Source: Planctomycetia bacterium (lineage in GTDB: Bacteria > Planctomycetota > Planctomycetia > Pirellulales > Thermoguttaceae). Taken from it: a DNA stretch of 60,267 nucleotides. The DNA is taken from assembly GCA_030527205.1 (NCBI GenBank), contig JAUNBG010000021.1, positions 1 to 60,267 on the forward strand, given 5' to 3'. The stretch's first letter is position 1; each line of letters begins with the position of its first letter. The translations under genes and the position numbers were made by a program. The notes under the pieces are model-generated. The model searched no databases and was not told the origin of the DNA. It saw nothing but the letters and a program-made list of their open reading frames with translations. Positions 19,575-28,841 of the stretch are shown one piece after another.

Positions 19575-20143
19575 TTTTGTTTTAAGGATTTTTTTTCTTG
19601 CTAATAACAGGAATCTTTGCCGTTGAGCAAGAATCGTTTTCTTCTTCAATTTTTTCCTTTGGTTCTCTGGGTTTCGACGTCAAAGAGATCAACGATTTTT
19701 CTCGTTGGTTATAACAATCATTTTTTATTCAACTCTATGAAAAATCCCTGATTTTATTTTATTATTCGCGTCAATAATCAGATTGCACAAAAGCGGAAAA
19801 GATCGTTCATATCGGCTCTGGTATCAAGCAAATTGAAAAAAGCAGCTTGAAAACAAAACCAACCAAAACAATCGTTTTATTCGTTAGCTTTTGACTAAAG
19901 AAAACAATCATTTTTGTCGATAATCTCCATAGAGTATTATTCTGTATTTTTTGCAGAATAATTATTTGTTTAATTATACATCAAACGATTTTGAGTTCGT
20001 TTTTTGGGTTTGCCCGAGCCTTTTTGAATTTTTTGTTTCTTTTTTCAGAAAATCAAGAGCAACAGACGAGTTCAAAAGGCGAATCCCCAAACAGCCAAAT
20101 CTCATTAAAATTGTTTGATCTCATTTGCCAAAGCGAGCCAGAA
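19575..20143. other. Intergenic region, no supported gene
   Basis: The span of about 570 bases before the ATG at 20144 is AT-rich. The reading frame of the downstream gene is open from a TTG at 19991, but that extension lacks a ribosome site and lies before an obvious signal peptide, so it is treated as non-coding. Nothing else was recognised. Confidence 0.5.
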
Positions 20144-21883
20144 ATGAAACGCAGTTCGATAACTTTAGGTTGTTCTTTTCTATTGACGATGATCTTTGGT
20201 TTATCCAATCAGGGAAAAGCGGATTTTTCGTTTTTTCAAAGTTCGAAAAAAGTCGAAGCGGAATCTCATAAAGAATATATATTAAAAGACTCCGACGGCT
20301 ATTGGTTTATCTTGACAAGAAAATTTTCCGGAAGCGATGCGCAAAGTCAAGCGAATAAATTGGTTCTTGAACTGCGCAAAAAATACAAACTTCAGGCTTT
20401 TATTTATAAATATGATCCTGACCAAAATGATTTGGATGAAATGGCCGAAAAAAGCGGATATATGCGAAGATATCGTTATCAAACGCCGAAAATTCCGGAA
20501 GTCGCCGTTTTAGTTGGAAGTTTTCCGACCGTTGACGATCTTGCTTTGAAAAAGGCTCTGTTGACAGTTAAACGTTGTAAACCGGAATGCCTAAAAAATG
20601 ATTCTGACTCGAAAAATATCATTGCTGAATTTGAAAAATTATCGAAAAAAGATAAAGAATTTCGCAATTTTGGTCCGTTAGGCGGAGCGATTGTCGTTCG
20701 TAATCCTTTAATATCGAAAGATTTTTATTGTCAGAAAGGGGTTGTCGATCCTTTTGTCGAAAAAATTAATTCCGACAGCAAATTTAGTTTATTGAACAAT
20801 CCCAAAATGTATACATTGCGCGTTGCGACTTTTTCTGGCGATACGACTTATGAAAGCAATGGAAAGGCCAAACGTTCTCTTGAATCGCAATTAAAGGAAG
20901 CAGGCATTAAAGCCGCCGCTCTTTGTGAAGCCTTAAGAAAGCGAGGCGTCGAAGCCTGGGAATTTCATGATCGAGACTCAAGTTTTGTTACAATTGGAAG
21001 TTTCGATAATTATGGTTCCATTCGTCCTGATGGCCGAACTGAAATGAATCCTGATATCAACAAGCTCATTGACGCTTTTCGCGGCGAGGTTATAACAGAC
21101 GCTGCGGGCACAGGTTCTTATCGCGCCTTTACTGTTTCCGTTGAGATCAAAGATCCCAATTCAACTGCTTTTGGCGGAATGGGTAAAAAAGTTAAAATGG
21201 ATATCCCCTTTGACCTTCAACCTGTCATTATTATGGTTCCTCAGCGGCCGGAAAATGCCAAACGAACCCTCCAAGCTCAGCAGAAGCTCAAAATGGAACT
21301 TGAACAATATGAGATGAAAAGAATTGAAGAGAACGAAGAATATGATCGAAATTATTCGAAATATGCTTTAAGAGGAACCAAACCTATTCCGATTGATTCG
21401 CCTGAACTTTTGAAAAATGAAGGTTTCATGAAAGAATTTTCGCAAATTGCCGGGACAAACCATGCGTTTCAATCCAACAATGGATTGTCAAACAATTTTG
21501 GAATGATTCAAAATCCAGGAATTTCAGAAAAACAATTGAATAATTCGCAAGCCTTTCAAACAATGCCGGGAAATATTCAACAAAACAACATAAATGGCCT
21601 CAATAATGTTGGAAATCAATCGCTTATGAATCAGCAGCCATTTAATTCTCAACAAAATGGTTATTCTGCACAAAATGCCTATCCTTCACAAAACAACAAT
21701 CAGGCACAAAACAATTCGTTTATGCGAAATGGACAACTTCCCTCAAATAGCCAACGGATGAATCAGAATCAAGTTGCAAACCAATATAACTATAACTATA
21801 ATAATCAACCCAATAATAACCAATTCCCTAATTCGATGCAACCGGTTCAAACGGCAAACCAAAAGACCGCGCCGGTTTATTGA
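20144..21883 (+). CDS. Secreted protein with SPOR-like segments and Asn/Gln-rich tail
   Basis: The start is placed at the ATG at 20144 because it directly precedes a signal peptide (KRSS, then a hydrophobic LGCSFLLTMIFGL). The open frame itself begins 51 codons earlier at a TTG. The mature part (579 residues in total) has two related alpha/beta segments: one near residue 45 (YWFILTRKFSGSDAQSQANKL) and one near 220 (YTLRVATFSGDT and VEAWEFHDRDSSFVTIGSF), the second being reminiscent of SPOR-type peptidoglycan-binding folds. The last 150 residues are extremely rich in Asn, Gln, Pro and Ser with many QN dipeptides. This would be a periplasmic or cell-surface protein of unknown function; the SPOR comparison is by eye only. 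Confidence 0.7.
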   Translation: MKRSSITLGCSFLLTMIFGLSNQGKADFSFFQSSKKVEAESHKEYILKDSDGYWFILTRKFSGSDAQSQANKLVLELRKKYKLQAFIYKYDPDQNDLDEMAEKSGYMRRYRYQTPKIPEVAVLVGSFPTVDDLALKKALLTVKRCKPECLKNDSDSKNIIAEFEKLSKKDKEFRNFGPLGGAIVVRNPLISKDFYCQKGVVDPFVEKINSDSKFSLLNNPKMYTLRVATFSGDTTYESNGKAKRSLESQLKEAGIKAAALCEALRKRGVEAWEFHDRDSSFVTIGSFDNYGSIRPDGRTEMNPDINKLIDAFRGEVITDAAGTGSYRAFTVSVEIKDPNSTAFGGMGKKVKMDIPFDLQPVIIMVPQRPENAKRTLQAQQKLKMELEQYEMKRIEENEEYDRNYSKYALRGTKPIPIDSPELLKNEGFMKEFSQIAGTNHAFQSNNGLSNNFGMIQNPGISEKQLNNSQAFQTMPGNIQQNNINGLNNVGNQSLMNQQPFNSQQNGYSAQNAYPSQNNNQAQNNSFMRNGQLPSNSQRMNQNQVANQYNYNYNNQPNNNQFPNSMQPVQTANQKTAPVY

Positions 21884-22095
21884 CGCAACTTGCTGAACAT
21901 TCCTGTTATTCATAAATCTTAAGTGTTCGGATTATTGCCGGATAGAACTTATATTCGGCAAACTCGCTGCGGAAAAAGACGCTCTTTTTTTCAAACAATA
22001 AAATGATTGGAAACGCAAGCCTGCAATGAAAAAAGATAACAGAAAATGAGGCTTGTTCATTTTGGAATAATTCGGTTGACCCCAAATCAACTTTT

Positions 22096-23517
22096 TTGGA
22101 TATTTTATTAATTGTGTTTACGATTACTTTTCTTTATCATATTTCGCTTTTAGGAGCGGTTTATTTTCTTTGCCGTTCTTTTTCACGAAATCCGACTGGG
22201 AGGCAGTTTGCGATTCTGGCAATTGGGGGATTATTGGCGGCCAGCTTATTCGCTCTGATCTTCGGCGATACGAACGCTCTATTTTATATTCCCGATGAAA
22301 ATCAAGAGCGTCATTTATATTCCAATCTTCGACTTTGGGCTCAAGGTCTGTTTTTAGAAGGAACGTTATTTCTTTTCGTTTGCAGTTTGATTCTTTTTGC
22401 TCGACAACGAAAAAAGCGTTCTTCTCATTGGGCAGAAAAAGAGTGTTCGTCAAAAGAAACTGTTGATATTTTCAAGAAAGAAGAAGCGGCAGAATTTAAT
22501 TTGAAATCTTCGTTGCGGTCTGATTTGAATAACTCAACGACAGCGATTCCGGCAACTCAACGACTCTGTTCTTCTCGCTTTGCTTGGACATTAATGATTA
22601 TTTCGATTATATTGACGGCGATTGCCATTGACGCTTTTTTTATTGAACCATTTGCGTTACAAATCAAAAAAATAACGATCAAAACGTCCAAAATAGAAGA
22701 GCCGATTCGCATTGTTTTAATGACGGACATTCAATTCGATCTTATTACGGATTACGAACGTCGCGTTCTTCAAATGATCAAAGATCAAAAAGCGGATCTG
22801 ATTCTTTTGGGCGGCGATTATATTCAATATTCTCGAAGCAGCGTTGAAATCGAAAACAATCTTTTGACGATTTTCAATGGAAAAAAGGGACGAACAAGAA
22901 ATTTATCGCAAGAATGGAATCAACTTCTCAAGGAAATGAAATTAACCGCTCCGCTGGGCGTTTATGCTGTTCCGGGAACGAATAAAGAAGCGAAATTGGC
23001 TGTTCAATATTTTAAGGGAACTGGAATCAATTATTGTCAACGTTCGGAATCGATTTCTCTTTCCGACAAATTGCGTCTGACCTGTCTCGGAACGCATTAC
23101 GCCTGGTTTCCTGACGACACGGAGATCGAACAACGTTTAAAAAATCGGTTTCAATTTAAAATTCCAAATGACGGACAAAAAGAGAGCGGCAAATTTCATA
23201 TTATCCTAGGGCACACGCCTTCGTTTTTTATGGGCGAAACAGCGAAAAACGGCGATCTTTTGCTGGCCGGGCATACGCATGGCGGACAAGTTCAGCTTCC
23301 GTTTCTTGGCCCCATTTTAACAATGACGCCTCATTTGCCCCGACGTTGGGCTTCGGGCGTTACAACAGAAACCCTGAAATATTCCGATTCGCAGCGTCCT
23401 CGAACGCTTTATCGAATCGTTTCTCATGGCGTCGGAATGGAAAATGGTCTTGCCCCGCGCGTCCGCTTTTTATGCCGCCCCGATTTTTGGGTTATTGATC
23501 TTGTCCCTCCAAAATAA
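22096..23517 (+). CDS. Membrane-bound metallophosphoesterase-like protein (altered active site)
   Basis: It has 473 residues from a TTG; an upstream start cannot be excluded. The N-terminal 110 residues contain three hydrophobic segments, another lies near residues 160-180, and the calcineurin-like domain follows, as in YkuE/YaeI-type enzymes. Motifs in order: TDIQFD (canonical D-x-H has become D-x-Q), LLGGDYIQ (GGDY/V present), VPGTNKE (canonical GNH[DE] has become GTNKE), ILGHTP and AGHTHGGQVQLPF (both conserved). Two metal or catalytic positions are therefore substituted, which may change metal use or abolish catalysis. It is separated by 212 bases from the secreted protein upstream, with no ribosome site visible before the TTG. 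Confidence 0.82.
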   Translation: MDILLIVFTITFLYHISLLGAVYFLCRSFSRNPTGRQFAILAIGGLLAASLFALIFGDTNALFYIPDENQERHLYSNLRLWAQGLFLEGTLFLFVCSLILFARQRKKRSSHWAEKECSSKETVDIFKKEEAAEFNLKSSLRSDLNNSTTAIPATQRLCSSRFAWTLMIISIILTAIAIDAFFIEPFALQIKKITIKTSKIEEPIRIVLMTDIQFDLITDYERRVLQMIKDQKADLILLGGDYIQYSRSSVEIENNLLTIFNGKKGRTRNLSQEWNQLLKEMKLTAPLGVYAVPGTNKEAKLAVQYFKGTGINYCQRSESISLSDKLRLTCLGTHYAWFPDDTEIEQRLKNRFQFKIPNDGQKESGKFHIILGHTPSFFMGETAKNGDLLLAGHTHGGQVQLPFLGPILTMTPHLPRRWASGVTTETLKYSDSQRPRTLYRIVSHGVGMENGLAPRVRFLCRPDFWVIDLVPPK

Positions 23518-23635
23518 GAATAATGAAGAATCAAACCCCCAAAAGTTAAAAAAAATGCCCCGTCATTCCATTTTAAATAACAAAAGGAAACAACGAGGCA
23601 GATTCATTAAAAGAAAACGAAAGCGTTCAAAAAGA

Positions 23636-24154
23636 TCAACTTCCTAACAGCGTTCCGCTAATATCCTCTTCATAAGCGTCGCCGACGTCGAATTCAGGAA
23701 CGGTATTTCCTTCTGAACCCGTTACTTCAATAGAAAGAGGCGTTTTGAGATGATCGCCAAATTCTTTCGAAACCATTTCGCGAACAACAACGGGAGGAAA
23801 TTCCTTTCCTTCTCTCATTTGTTTGGCTTCTTCCGCGTTTTGAGGACCGCCTTCTTGTACTGTTTTTTTGACAACGACCTTAAATTTTCCAGCCGGACAT
23901 CCGGGGAAATTCTGCGTTCGGATTTCGGCAATTCCTTCAGCATTCGTTGTTCCGCCGACTGCCCATTTGGAAATCGTTGCGTCTTCCGCAAAAAAGTTAA
24001 TGGAGGCATCAGCAAGCGGGGCTCCAGCTTGGATAACCTTAACCTTTAAAGGATAAACTTTCGGGAAACCATCCGGATATTTTTTTCCTCCGCAGGAAGG
24101 ACAAACGCATAATCCGATTAGAAGGGCAACAAGACCCATTAAAGTTCGATTCAT
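23636..24154 (-). CDS. Lipoprotein with transthyretin/carboxypeptidase-regulatory-like domain
   Basis: The ATG at 24154 is chosen because AAAGGA lies about 7 bases upstream and the protein then begins with a lipoprotein signal (NRTLMGLVALLIGLCVCPSC, lipobox ending at Cys). The open frame continues 22 codons further upstream without a ribosome site. The mature part of about 150 residues has a beta-sandwich-like segment (KVKVIQAGAPLADASINFF and TTNAEGIAEIRT), typical of the small lipoproteins that accompany DUF1559 pseudopilin genes in planctomycetes. It is probably anchored in the outer or inner membrane. It is the last gene of a run that includes a sugar isomerase, a Gfo/Idh/MocA enzyme and a DUF1559 protein, with gaps of about 92, 92 and 160 bases. 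Confidence 0.8.
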   Translation of the reverse strand: MNRTLMGLVALLIGLCVCPSCGGKKYPDGFPKVYPLKVKVIQAGAPLADASINFFAEDATISKWAVGGTTNAEGIAEIRTQNFPGCPAGKFKVVVKKTVQEGGPQNAEEAKQMREGKEFPPVVVREMVSKEFGDHLKTPLSIEVTGSEGNTVPEFDVGDAYEEDISGTLLGS

Positions 24155-24246
24155 ATTTTTCCTTTCCGAATAAAAAATTCTATTGAACAGCAAATCGACA
24201 ACATTAATTAATTTATGCAATTGATTTCTGCAATTCTTTTCATTGT

Positions 24247-25647
24247 TTACAATTCGAATAAATCGATTCCCATCAATTGAGCGAAATAAGTCAAACGACG
24301 TCGAACGTCTCCAAAACAGAGAGCGTTATGATGAGGACCGCCCAAACGAACATAATTTGAGAGAAAATCGCGAACATCGATTTTCAATTTCAGTTTGGTA
24401 TGCGGAGCGTTCATTTTAGCCAACGGACCAAAATCGTCGATTTCGCCTGTCGTCATAATCATTTTCCAACCGTCTTCAGCAACCGTTAATGTACAAAACG
24501 TTGCCAATTGCGGTTCCAGGGATCCGACCAGAACCAACTGACGAAAACGGTTCTTCGCAATTTGAGATCGACCGACCAACGAGATTTTGCGATCTTTTCG
24601 CGCCATTGCTGTATTGAATTCGCCCATATGGCTGAACAAAAGACTGTTTCCGGCAAAGTCTGTTGTAAAAATCTCCGCGAACGTTGCCGCGCCGCTCAAT
24701 CGCTGAAAAATGGTCGTTCCAGTCGTTGAGACAAGATCGCCTTCGCCGCCGAAACCGATTCCTTCGCCCATTAAACGGCTTATCGCAACAAACGGAATCG
24801 TTGGCGTTCTTTCGTCTTCTCCAAAAGCCGTAAACTGATAAGTCAAACCGGCCAAATTCCGAGTCTGAATCATTTGACGAAACGCAATTTCGACGCGAGC
24901 GGCCCATTCCAAATCAATATCGACCAAATCGGGAGCTATTTCGTATGATTCTCGATAATTTTGAACGATTGCCGCAACATTTTCTTCGGAAGCATTTTCG
25001 GCGCGTTGAATATATTCTTCCAGAGGCAGAATTCCATAGGACGTTCCAAATTCCGCGACGAGTTGCGTTACGTCGACGCCAAAGTCGCCCATTCCTGGAA
25101 ACGGATAGCCCAGCAGAGCAAAATTCGATCCCTGTAACGATTTTCGTGTTTCTGCCGCGATCATAAAATCGCGCATTTCTTCCAAGGAATCTGAATCATC
25201 AAGATGACTCGTTACAATTTCGAACGGAATATTATTGCGACAAAGAACATTTCCCAAATCATGCGTTCCATGAACGCCATGATTATTGCTCATATTTTGA
25301 CCCGTAAAAGAGGAATCAACGGCATAAAGCTCCTGCGTATTCCAAATAAGAATCGGAAGACGCGTTTTCTTCAAAGCGGGCAAACTAACCTGACTGGGCG
25401 AATAACAAAGAAACAAAATGATAACGGCACACGCGCCCTCTGTTTCAAACTGTTGTAATTCCTTTCCGATTCCTTCCGTTGTAAAAACGGCCTGATGAAA
25501 AAGAACGTCGAATTCTCGATCAAGAGCAGGGAGCACAGAACGTCGAACCCAACCTTCTCGATTTTCACGCAACGCTGGCGCAAGAGTTTCATAAAGTTCC
25601 AACGTCAGAGCAAGAAGGCCAACTTTCGGTTTATTGGATGTTTTCAT
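24247..25647 (-). CDS. L-arabinose/L-fucose isomerase-like family protein
   Basis: At 466 residues it is close to the length of L-arabinose isomerases. Recognisable segments: KVGLLALTLELYETL at the N-terminus, LIWNTQELYAVD, GVHGTHDLGNVLCRNN, GIGFGGEGDLVSTTGTT, LFSHMGEFNTAMA and LGGPHHNALCFGD. The Glu of GEGD, the His and Glu of HMGE and the His of GGPHH correspond to the metal-binding Glu, Glu, His, His set of AraA. The enzyme likely interconverts an aldose and a ketose with Mn2+; the actual sugar is not predictable because this branch is distant from true AraA. AAGGG precedes the ATG. It shares an apparent transcript with the Gfo/Idh/MocA gene upstream. Confidence 0.8.
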   Translation of the reverse strand: MKTSNKPKVGLLALTLELYETLAPALRENREGWVRRSVLPALDREFDVLFHQAVFTTEGIGKELQQFETEGACAVIILFLCYSPSQVSLPALKKTRLPILIWNTQELYAVDSSFTGQNMSNNHGVHGTHDLGNVLCRNNIPFEIVTSHLDDSDSLEEMRDFMIAAETRKSLQGSNFALLGYPFPGMGDFGVDVTQLVAEFGTSYGILPLEEYIQRAENASEENVAAIVQNYRESYEIAPDLVDIDLEWAARVEIAFRQMIQTRNLAGLTYQFTAFGEDERTPTIPFVAISRLMGEGIGFGGEGDLVSTTGTTIFQRLSGAATFAEIFTTDFAGNSLLFSHMGEFNTAMARKDRKISLVGRSQIAKNRFRQLVLVGSLEPQLATFCTLTVAEDGWKMIMTTGEIDDFGPLAKMNAPHTKLKLKIDVRDFLSNYVRLGGPHHNALCFGDVRRRLTYFAQLMGIDLFEL

Positions 25648-25660
25648 TTAACCCTTTTTA

Positions 25661-25739
25661 TGAGTTGAAAGTTGATCGTTGAAAATGTAAACACACATCC
25701 AACGATCAACGATCAATTTTTCATTCAACAATCAACTCA
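25661..25739. repeat. Nested inverted repeats between isomerase and oxidoreductase genes
   Basis: TGAGTTGA (25661-25668) pairs with TCAACTCA (25732-25739), and inside it GTTGATCGTTG (25671-25681) pairs with CAACGATCAAC (25700-25710). A mRNA crossing this spacer could fold into a long imperfect hairpin. There is no T-run, so it is more likely an mRNA-processing or attenuation structure, or a repeat, than an intrinsic terminator. Confidence 0.6.
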
Positions 25740-26960
25740 TTAAAGTTTGTATTGCGGAATCTTGAGGAGTTCGCCGTCTTTCAGGACGGATTGATGAGCG
25801 ACGACGCCGCAGACCGTTGTATTCAAAGCGACGGCGATATTGACGACGGGCAATTCTTCCTTGAGAATCGCTTCGACGAAGTTGTTCATCAAATGACCAT
25901 GGGAACCGCCATGTCCGCCGGAATCAACCGAAGCCGGAAGAGCCGGTTTGAGAAGATTCAATTTATCATAAATCGCTTGAGCTTCGGCAGTTGCACTATG
26001 ATATTTCGATTGCTCTCCATAAGAAGCCAATTGACCGCGGTTACGTCCGACTTCGCCGCCCCAGCCAGGAGTATCGAAACTGACGATCATACGAGCCATC
26101 CCGCCTTCGCTGGTTCGGAAAAGTCCAACTTCCGTTCCATAGCAGTTGCCGTAAGCGTTGTTTTCCGGCTGACGGAATTTGTTGATGCTCGGTTTACCCA
26201 TTGCGGAAACTTCGGTAAAGCTGTTACCGGTAACGCATGTATAATAAGCAGTTGCGTGAGTCGGATACCACATGACCGGCATACCAACGCGCCAATTTTT
26301 ATAAGAAGGCGTCGAAACAGGAGCATAATGCAGATATTCGCCTTCGGTATAGACCATTTCGCCGAAACCGCCCGCTTTATAAATTTTACGGCAAGCGTAA
26401 ACGTCGTCGTGAAACGCGCTGGTTTCGAACATTCCATAGACCATTCCGCTTTTTTTAACGGCTTCATAAAGCATATCGGCCTGTTCAGGAGTTCCGCCCC
26501 AAAACGCCGGAACGGCACAAGCGACATGTTTTCCGGAATGAACGACGGCTGTACAATGATCGGCATGATGCGGAGCGTCGGTTGCGACGAAGACGGCCTC
26601 AATGTCGTCGTTTTTGATCATTTCTTCCAACGATTCATAAGTATTTTCGCAGCGGCACGCTTTGGCCAGACCGGCACAACGTTCTGGAATAAGATCGGTA
26701 ACGGCAACGACTTCAACGTTCGGATGATTCTGAAATCCGAATTGCGCACCGAATTGGCAAGCCCCGAAACCGGCGATTCCGACCTTGATTTTGCGATCGC
26801 AGACCGGTTTCCATTCTTTTGTATTGTCGATTTCTGTTTCGGTTTGATCGAAACCTTGAACATTCGGTTTTTCTTGCGCCATCAGATTGGCGGCGAGAGT
26901 TGTCCCTAAAGTTCCCAAAACACCAGTGTTCAAAAACGATCTTCTTGTCCAATTACTCAT
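25740..26960 (-). CDS. Gfo/Idh/MocA family oxidoreductase with TAT signal
   Basis: It has 406 residues. The N-terminus MSNWTRRSFLNTGVLGTLGT is a twin-arginine signal (RRSFL), so the enzyme is predicted to be exported folded. A Rossmann segment follows (KVGIAGFGACQFGAQF) with TDL and VATDAPHHADH. The usual catalytic EKP of the family is replaced by AVPAF at the equivalent place after GKHVAC, so the canonical Lys is missing. The second domain has FETSAFHDDVYACRK and EGEYLHY, and a HGGSHG segment near the C-terminus. Such planctomycetal enzymes are thought to act on sugars or glycosides in the periplasm; the substrate is unknown. It sits upstream of the isomerase-like gene in the same orientation. 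Confidence 0.85.
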   Translation of the reverse strand: MSNWTRRSFLNTGVLGTLGTTLAANLMAQEKPNVQGFDQTETEIDNTKEWKPVCDRKIKVGIAGFGACQFGAQFGFQNHPNVEVVAVTDLIPERCAGLAKACRCENTYESLEEMIKNDDIEAVFVATDAPHHADHCTAVVHSGKHVACAVPAFWGGTPEQADMLYEAVKKSGMVYGMFETSAFHDDVYACRKIYKAGGFGEMVYTEGEYLHYAPVSTPSYKNWRVGMPVMWYPTHATAYYTCVTGNSFTEVSAMGKPSINKFRQPENNAYGNCYGTEVGLFRTSEGGMARMIVSFDTPGWGGEVGRNRGQLASYGEQSKYHSATAEAQAIYDKLNLLKPALPASVDSGGHGGSHGHLMNNFVEAILKEELPVVNIAVALNTTVCGVVAHQSVLKDGELLKIPQYKL

Positions 26961-27120
26961 TATTTATTGACTCTTTCTTACAAATTTTAACAAAAGGGGG
27001 GCGGGACGTGCGGCGAAGGCAGTACGCCACACGCCCCATATTTCAAGATATAAAGATTATAGAGAAGAACCTGTTTAAAAATAAATCAGGTTCAATTACT
27101 GACAAAATCAAGCAACAGAA

Positions 27121-28266
27121 TTACAAGCTGACGGATTCACGTCCATTGACACTTCCCAAGGCACCCCAAACCCCGTAAGGAGACTGGCCGGCCAGAGGTT
27201 GCGGAGCGTTCATGTTTCCACAGTCAACGGTATCGCTGATGAAACGAACGGAACCATCCATCATAGCGGCATTAACGCCACCGGAGTGATAACTTTGAGC
27301 CCCACCCATGAACCACATACAGGAGTTATGTTGATCCGGAGACGAACAAATAACACTGTTGGGCGGGAGGTCGGTAACGAAGCAGGAATTGACCGGCCGA
27401 CCGTCATACCAGAGCGTACCGCGCCATGAATTCGTCGGGCGACGAATCATTGTGCGATCTGTATCATTGTAACCATTGGCCAGGCAGTAAGAAGGAGTCT
27501 GGCTTGTATTTTGGATTTCCGGTGTGCTGGAAATACCGCCCTTGACATACTGACAATAGTTATCGCCGACGCAACCTTCGGAAATGGCTAATGTATTGCT
27601 TGTTCCATCAACACATGCGGCAAAGGATTTGAAATCTTCGACGCGGAACATACCGCGGGAATTGGTTTTCCCCGTTGTATCGCTCCCGATCCCTTCATCA
27701 CTGTAAACGGTGCACCAGGGGGCATCGCCCGTATTGAACATAATGTTGGCGCGACCGGTTCTATAATTAGCGGCGTTTTGCGTTTTGCTTGCTTCGGAGT
27801 CGGACGGGCAAATGTAAGCCGGGATTTTAACTTCATAACCCCACCAGGCTGAATCGCCGTTGACGCCGCTTGGAGAAGCGCTGGTCGAAGAACGAGGAGG
27901 AAGAGTTTCGGCTTGTGAAACAAAATTGTCATAAACGGCGTTTTGTTCCAGGAATGGGCAGAGGAAAATTCTCGCTCCGCAAAGAGGCGTTCCGGAGATG
28001 TTTCCGTTGAAACGCATATTAATATTTTTAAACGTAACGGAACTTGCCGGGCAGGCATTGTTGACGTCATGATAATTATGAATGGACAGCGCAACCTGTT
28101 TCATGTTGTTTGTGCATTGCATACGACGAGCGGCTTCACGAGCTGCTTGAACTGCCGGTAAAAGAAGCCCAATTAAAATACCGATAATAGCGATGACAAC
28201 AAGGAGTTCGACGAGAGTAAAACCCTGTTTACCCCCCTCCCCTAATTTAACACAATTCTTTTTCAT
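27121..28266 (-). CDS. DUF1559 type IV pilin-like protein (H-X9-DG family)
   Basis: The ATG at 28266 is preferred over 28326 and 28272 because AAGGAG (28275-28280 on the other strand) lies 8 bases upstream. The protein has a short basic leader, the prepilin cleavage site G-FTLVELLVVIAIIGIL, a hydrophobic helix with the conserved LLLPAVQAAREAARR continuation, and a C-terminal YHSGGVNAAMMDGSVRFI motif that defines the planctomycetal DUF1559 family. It would be processed by a PilD-type peptidase and anchored in or assembled from the inner membrane. It is the first gene of the apparent four-gene minus-strand run with the oxidoreductase, isomerase and lipoprotein, a setting that fits carbohydrate uptake or modification. 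Confidence 0.93.
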   Translation of the reverse strand: MKKNCVKLGEGGKQGFTLVELLVVIAIIGILIGLLLPAVQAAREAARRMQCTNNMKQVALSIHNYHDVNNACPASSVTFKNINMRFNGNISGTPLCGARIFLCPFLEQNAVYDNFVSQAETLPPRSSTSASPSGVNGDSAWWGYEVKIPAYICPSDSEASKTQNAANYRTGRANIMFNTGDAPWCTVYSDEGIGSDTTGKTNSRGMFRVEDFKSFAACVDGTSNTLAISEGCVGDNYCQYVKGGISSTPEIQNTSQTPSYCLANGYNDTDRTMIRRPTNSWRGTLWYDGRPVNSCFVTDLPPNSVICSSPDQHNSCMWFMGGAQSYHSGGVNAAMMDGSVRFISDTVDCGNMNAPQPLAGQSPYGVWGALGSVNGRESVSL

Positions 28267-28326
28267 TTTCATTTCTCCTTTTGCTCTTTTTGGCAAAATT
28301 AAACAAGTTTTGAACCGATCTTTCAT

Positions 28327-28841
28327 TGAGTTCGGGTTTCCTGTTCGAAAAAGGCAAAATTCCGTTTGGGTAGATCAGTTCATCACAATGGGTTAAAAAA
28401 GGATCTTTTGTTGGCGATCAAAAAGGAAAAATAATCAACCAGCAAAAGCCCATATCAATTGACTCTAATTTAAAAATAACAGAAACATGATTTGTTTATG
28501 TTCTATTTGACTCTCAATTAAAAACAAATATAACCAAAGTTTTCAAGAATTGCAACCTCTATTTCAAGAAACTTCATATTTTTTCCAAAAAACTATGAAC
28601 ATGTATACTTTCGGTCAAACAAATACAATATCCTTTTTTAATGGTTTTAGAAGATTAAAATATGTTATATTGCATAAAATTCCTAAATATGTATTGCAAT
28701 AAGAACAAATAATGATTATAATGCAAACAAACAGAAACAAATGATCGTTGATGACAGACATGTTTACGCAAGAAAAAGTTATTCAGCAAAGCATTTGTTC
28801 ATTTTATTTCATTTTGTCAAGCAGAAAATCAGGAACAGCTC
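28327..28841. other. Divergent intergenic region, candidate regulatory zone
   Basis: About 515 AT-rich bases separate the minus-strand DUF1559 gene from the plus-strand ornithine-cyclodeaminase-like gene, so it should carry both promoters. TTGACTCTaAtTTAAAAA (28459 onward) recurs as TTGACTCTcAaTTAAAAA (28507 onward), 48 bases apart, a possible pair of factor sites. TATTGCA and TGCAATA flank about 20 bases near 28668-28700. No gene was seen. Confidence 0.55.
28507..28534 (+). promoter_or_regulatory. Candidate sigma-70-type promoter
   Basis: TTGACT (28507-28512), a 16-base spacer, then TATAAC (28529-28534). It points toward the ornithine-cyclodeaminase-like gene but is about 310 bases from its start, so the transcript would have a long leader. 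The match is ordinary in AT-rich DNA. Confidence 0.25.

Noticed and set aside
25752..26909. A 385-residue open frame on the strand opposite to the Gfo/Idh/MocA gene
   Set aside because: It is an antisense shadow: its sequence has no domain features, while the other strand has a complete family protein with TAT signal and Rossmann motif. Long antisense frames arise from codon bias.
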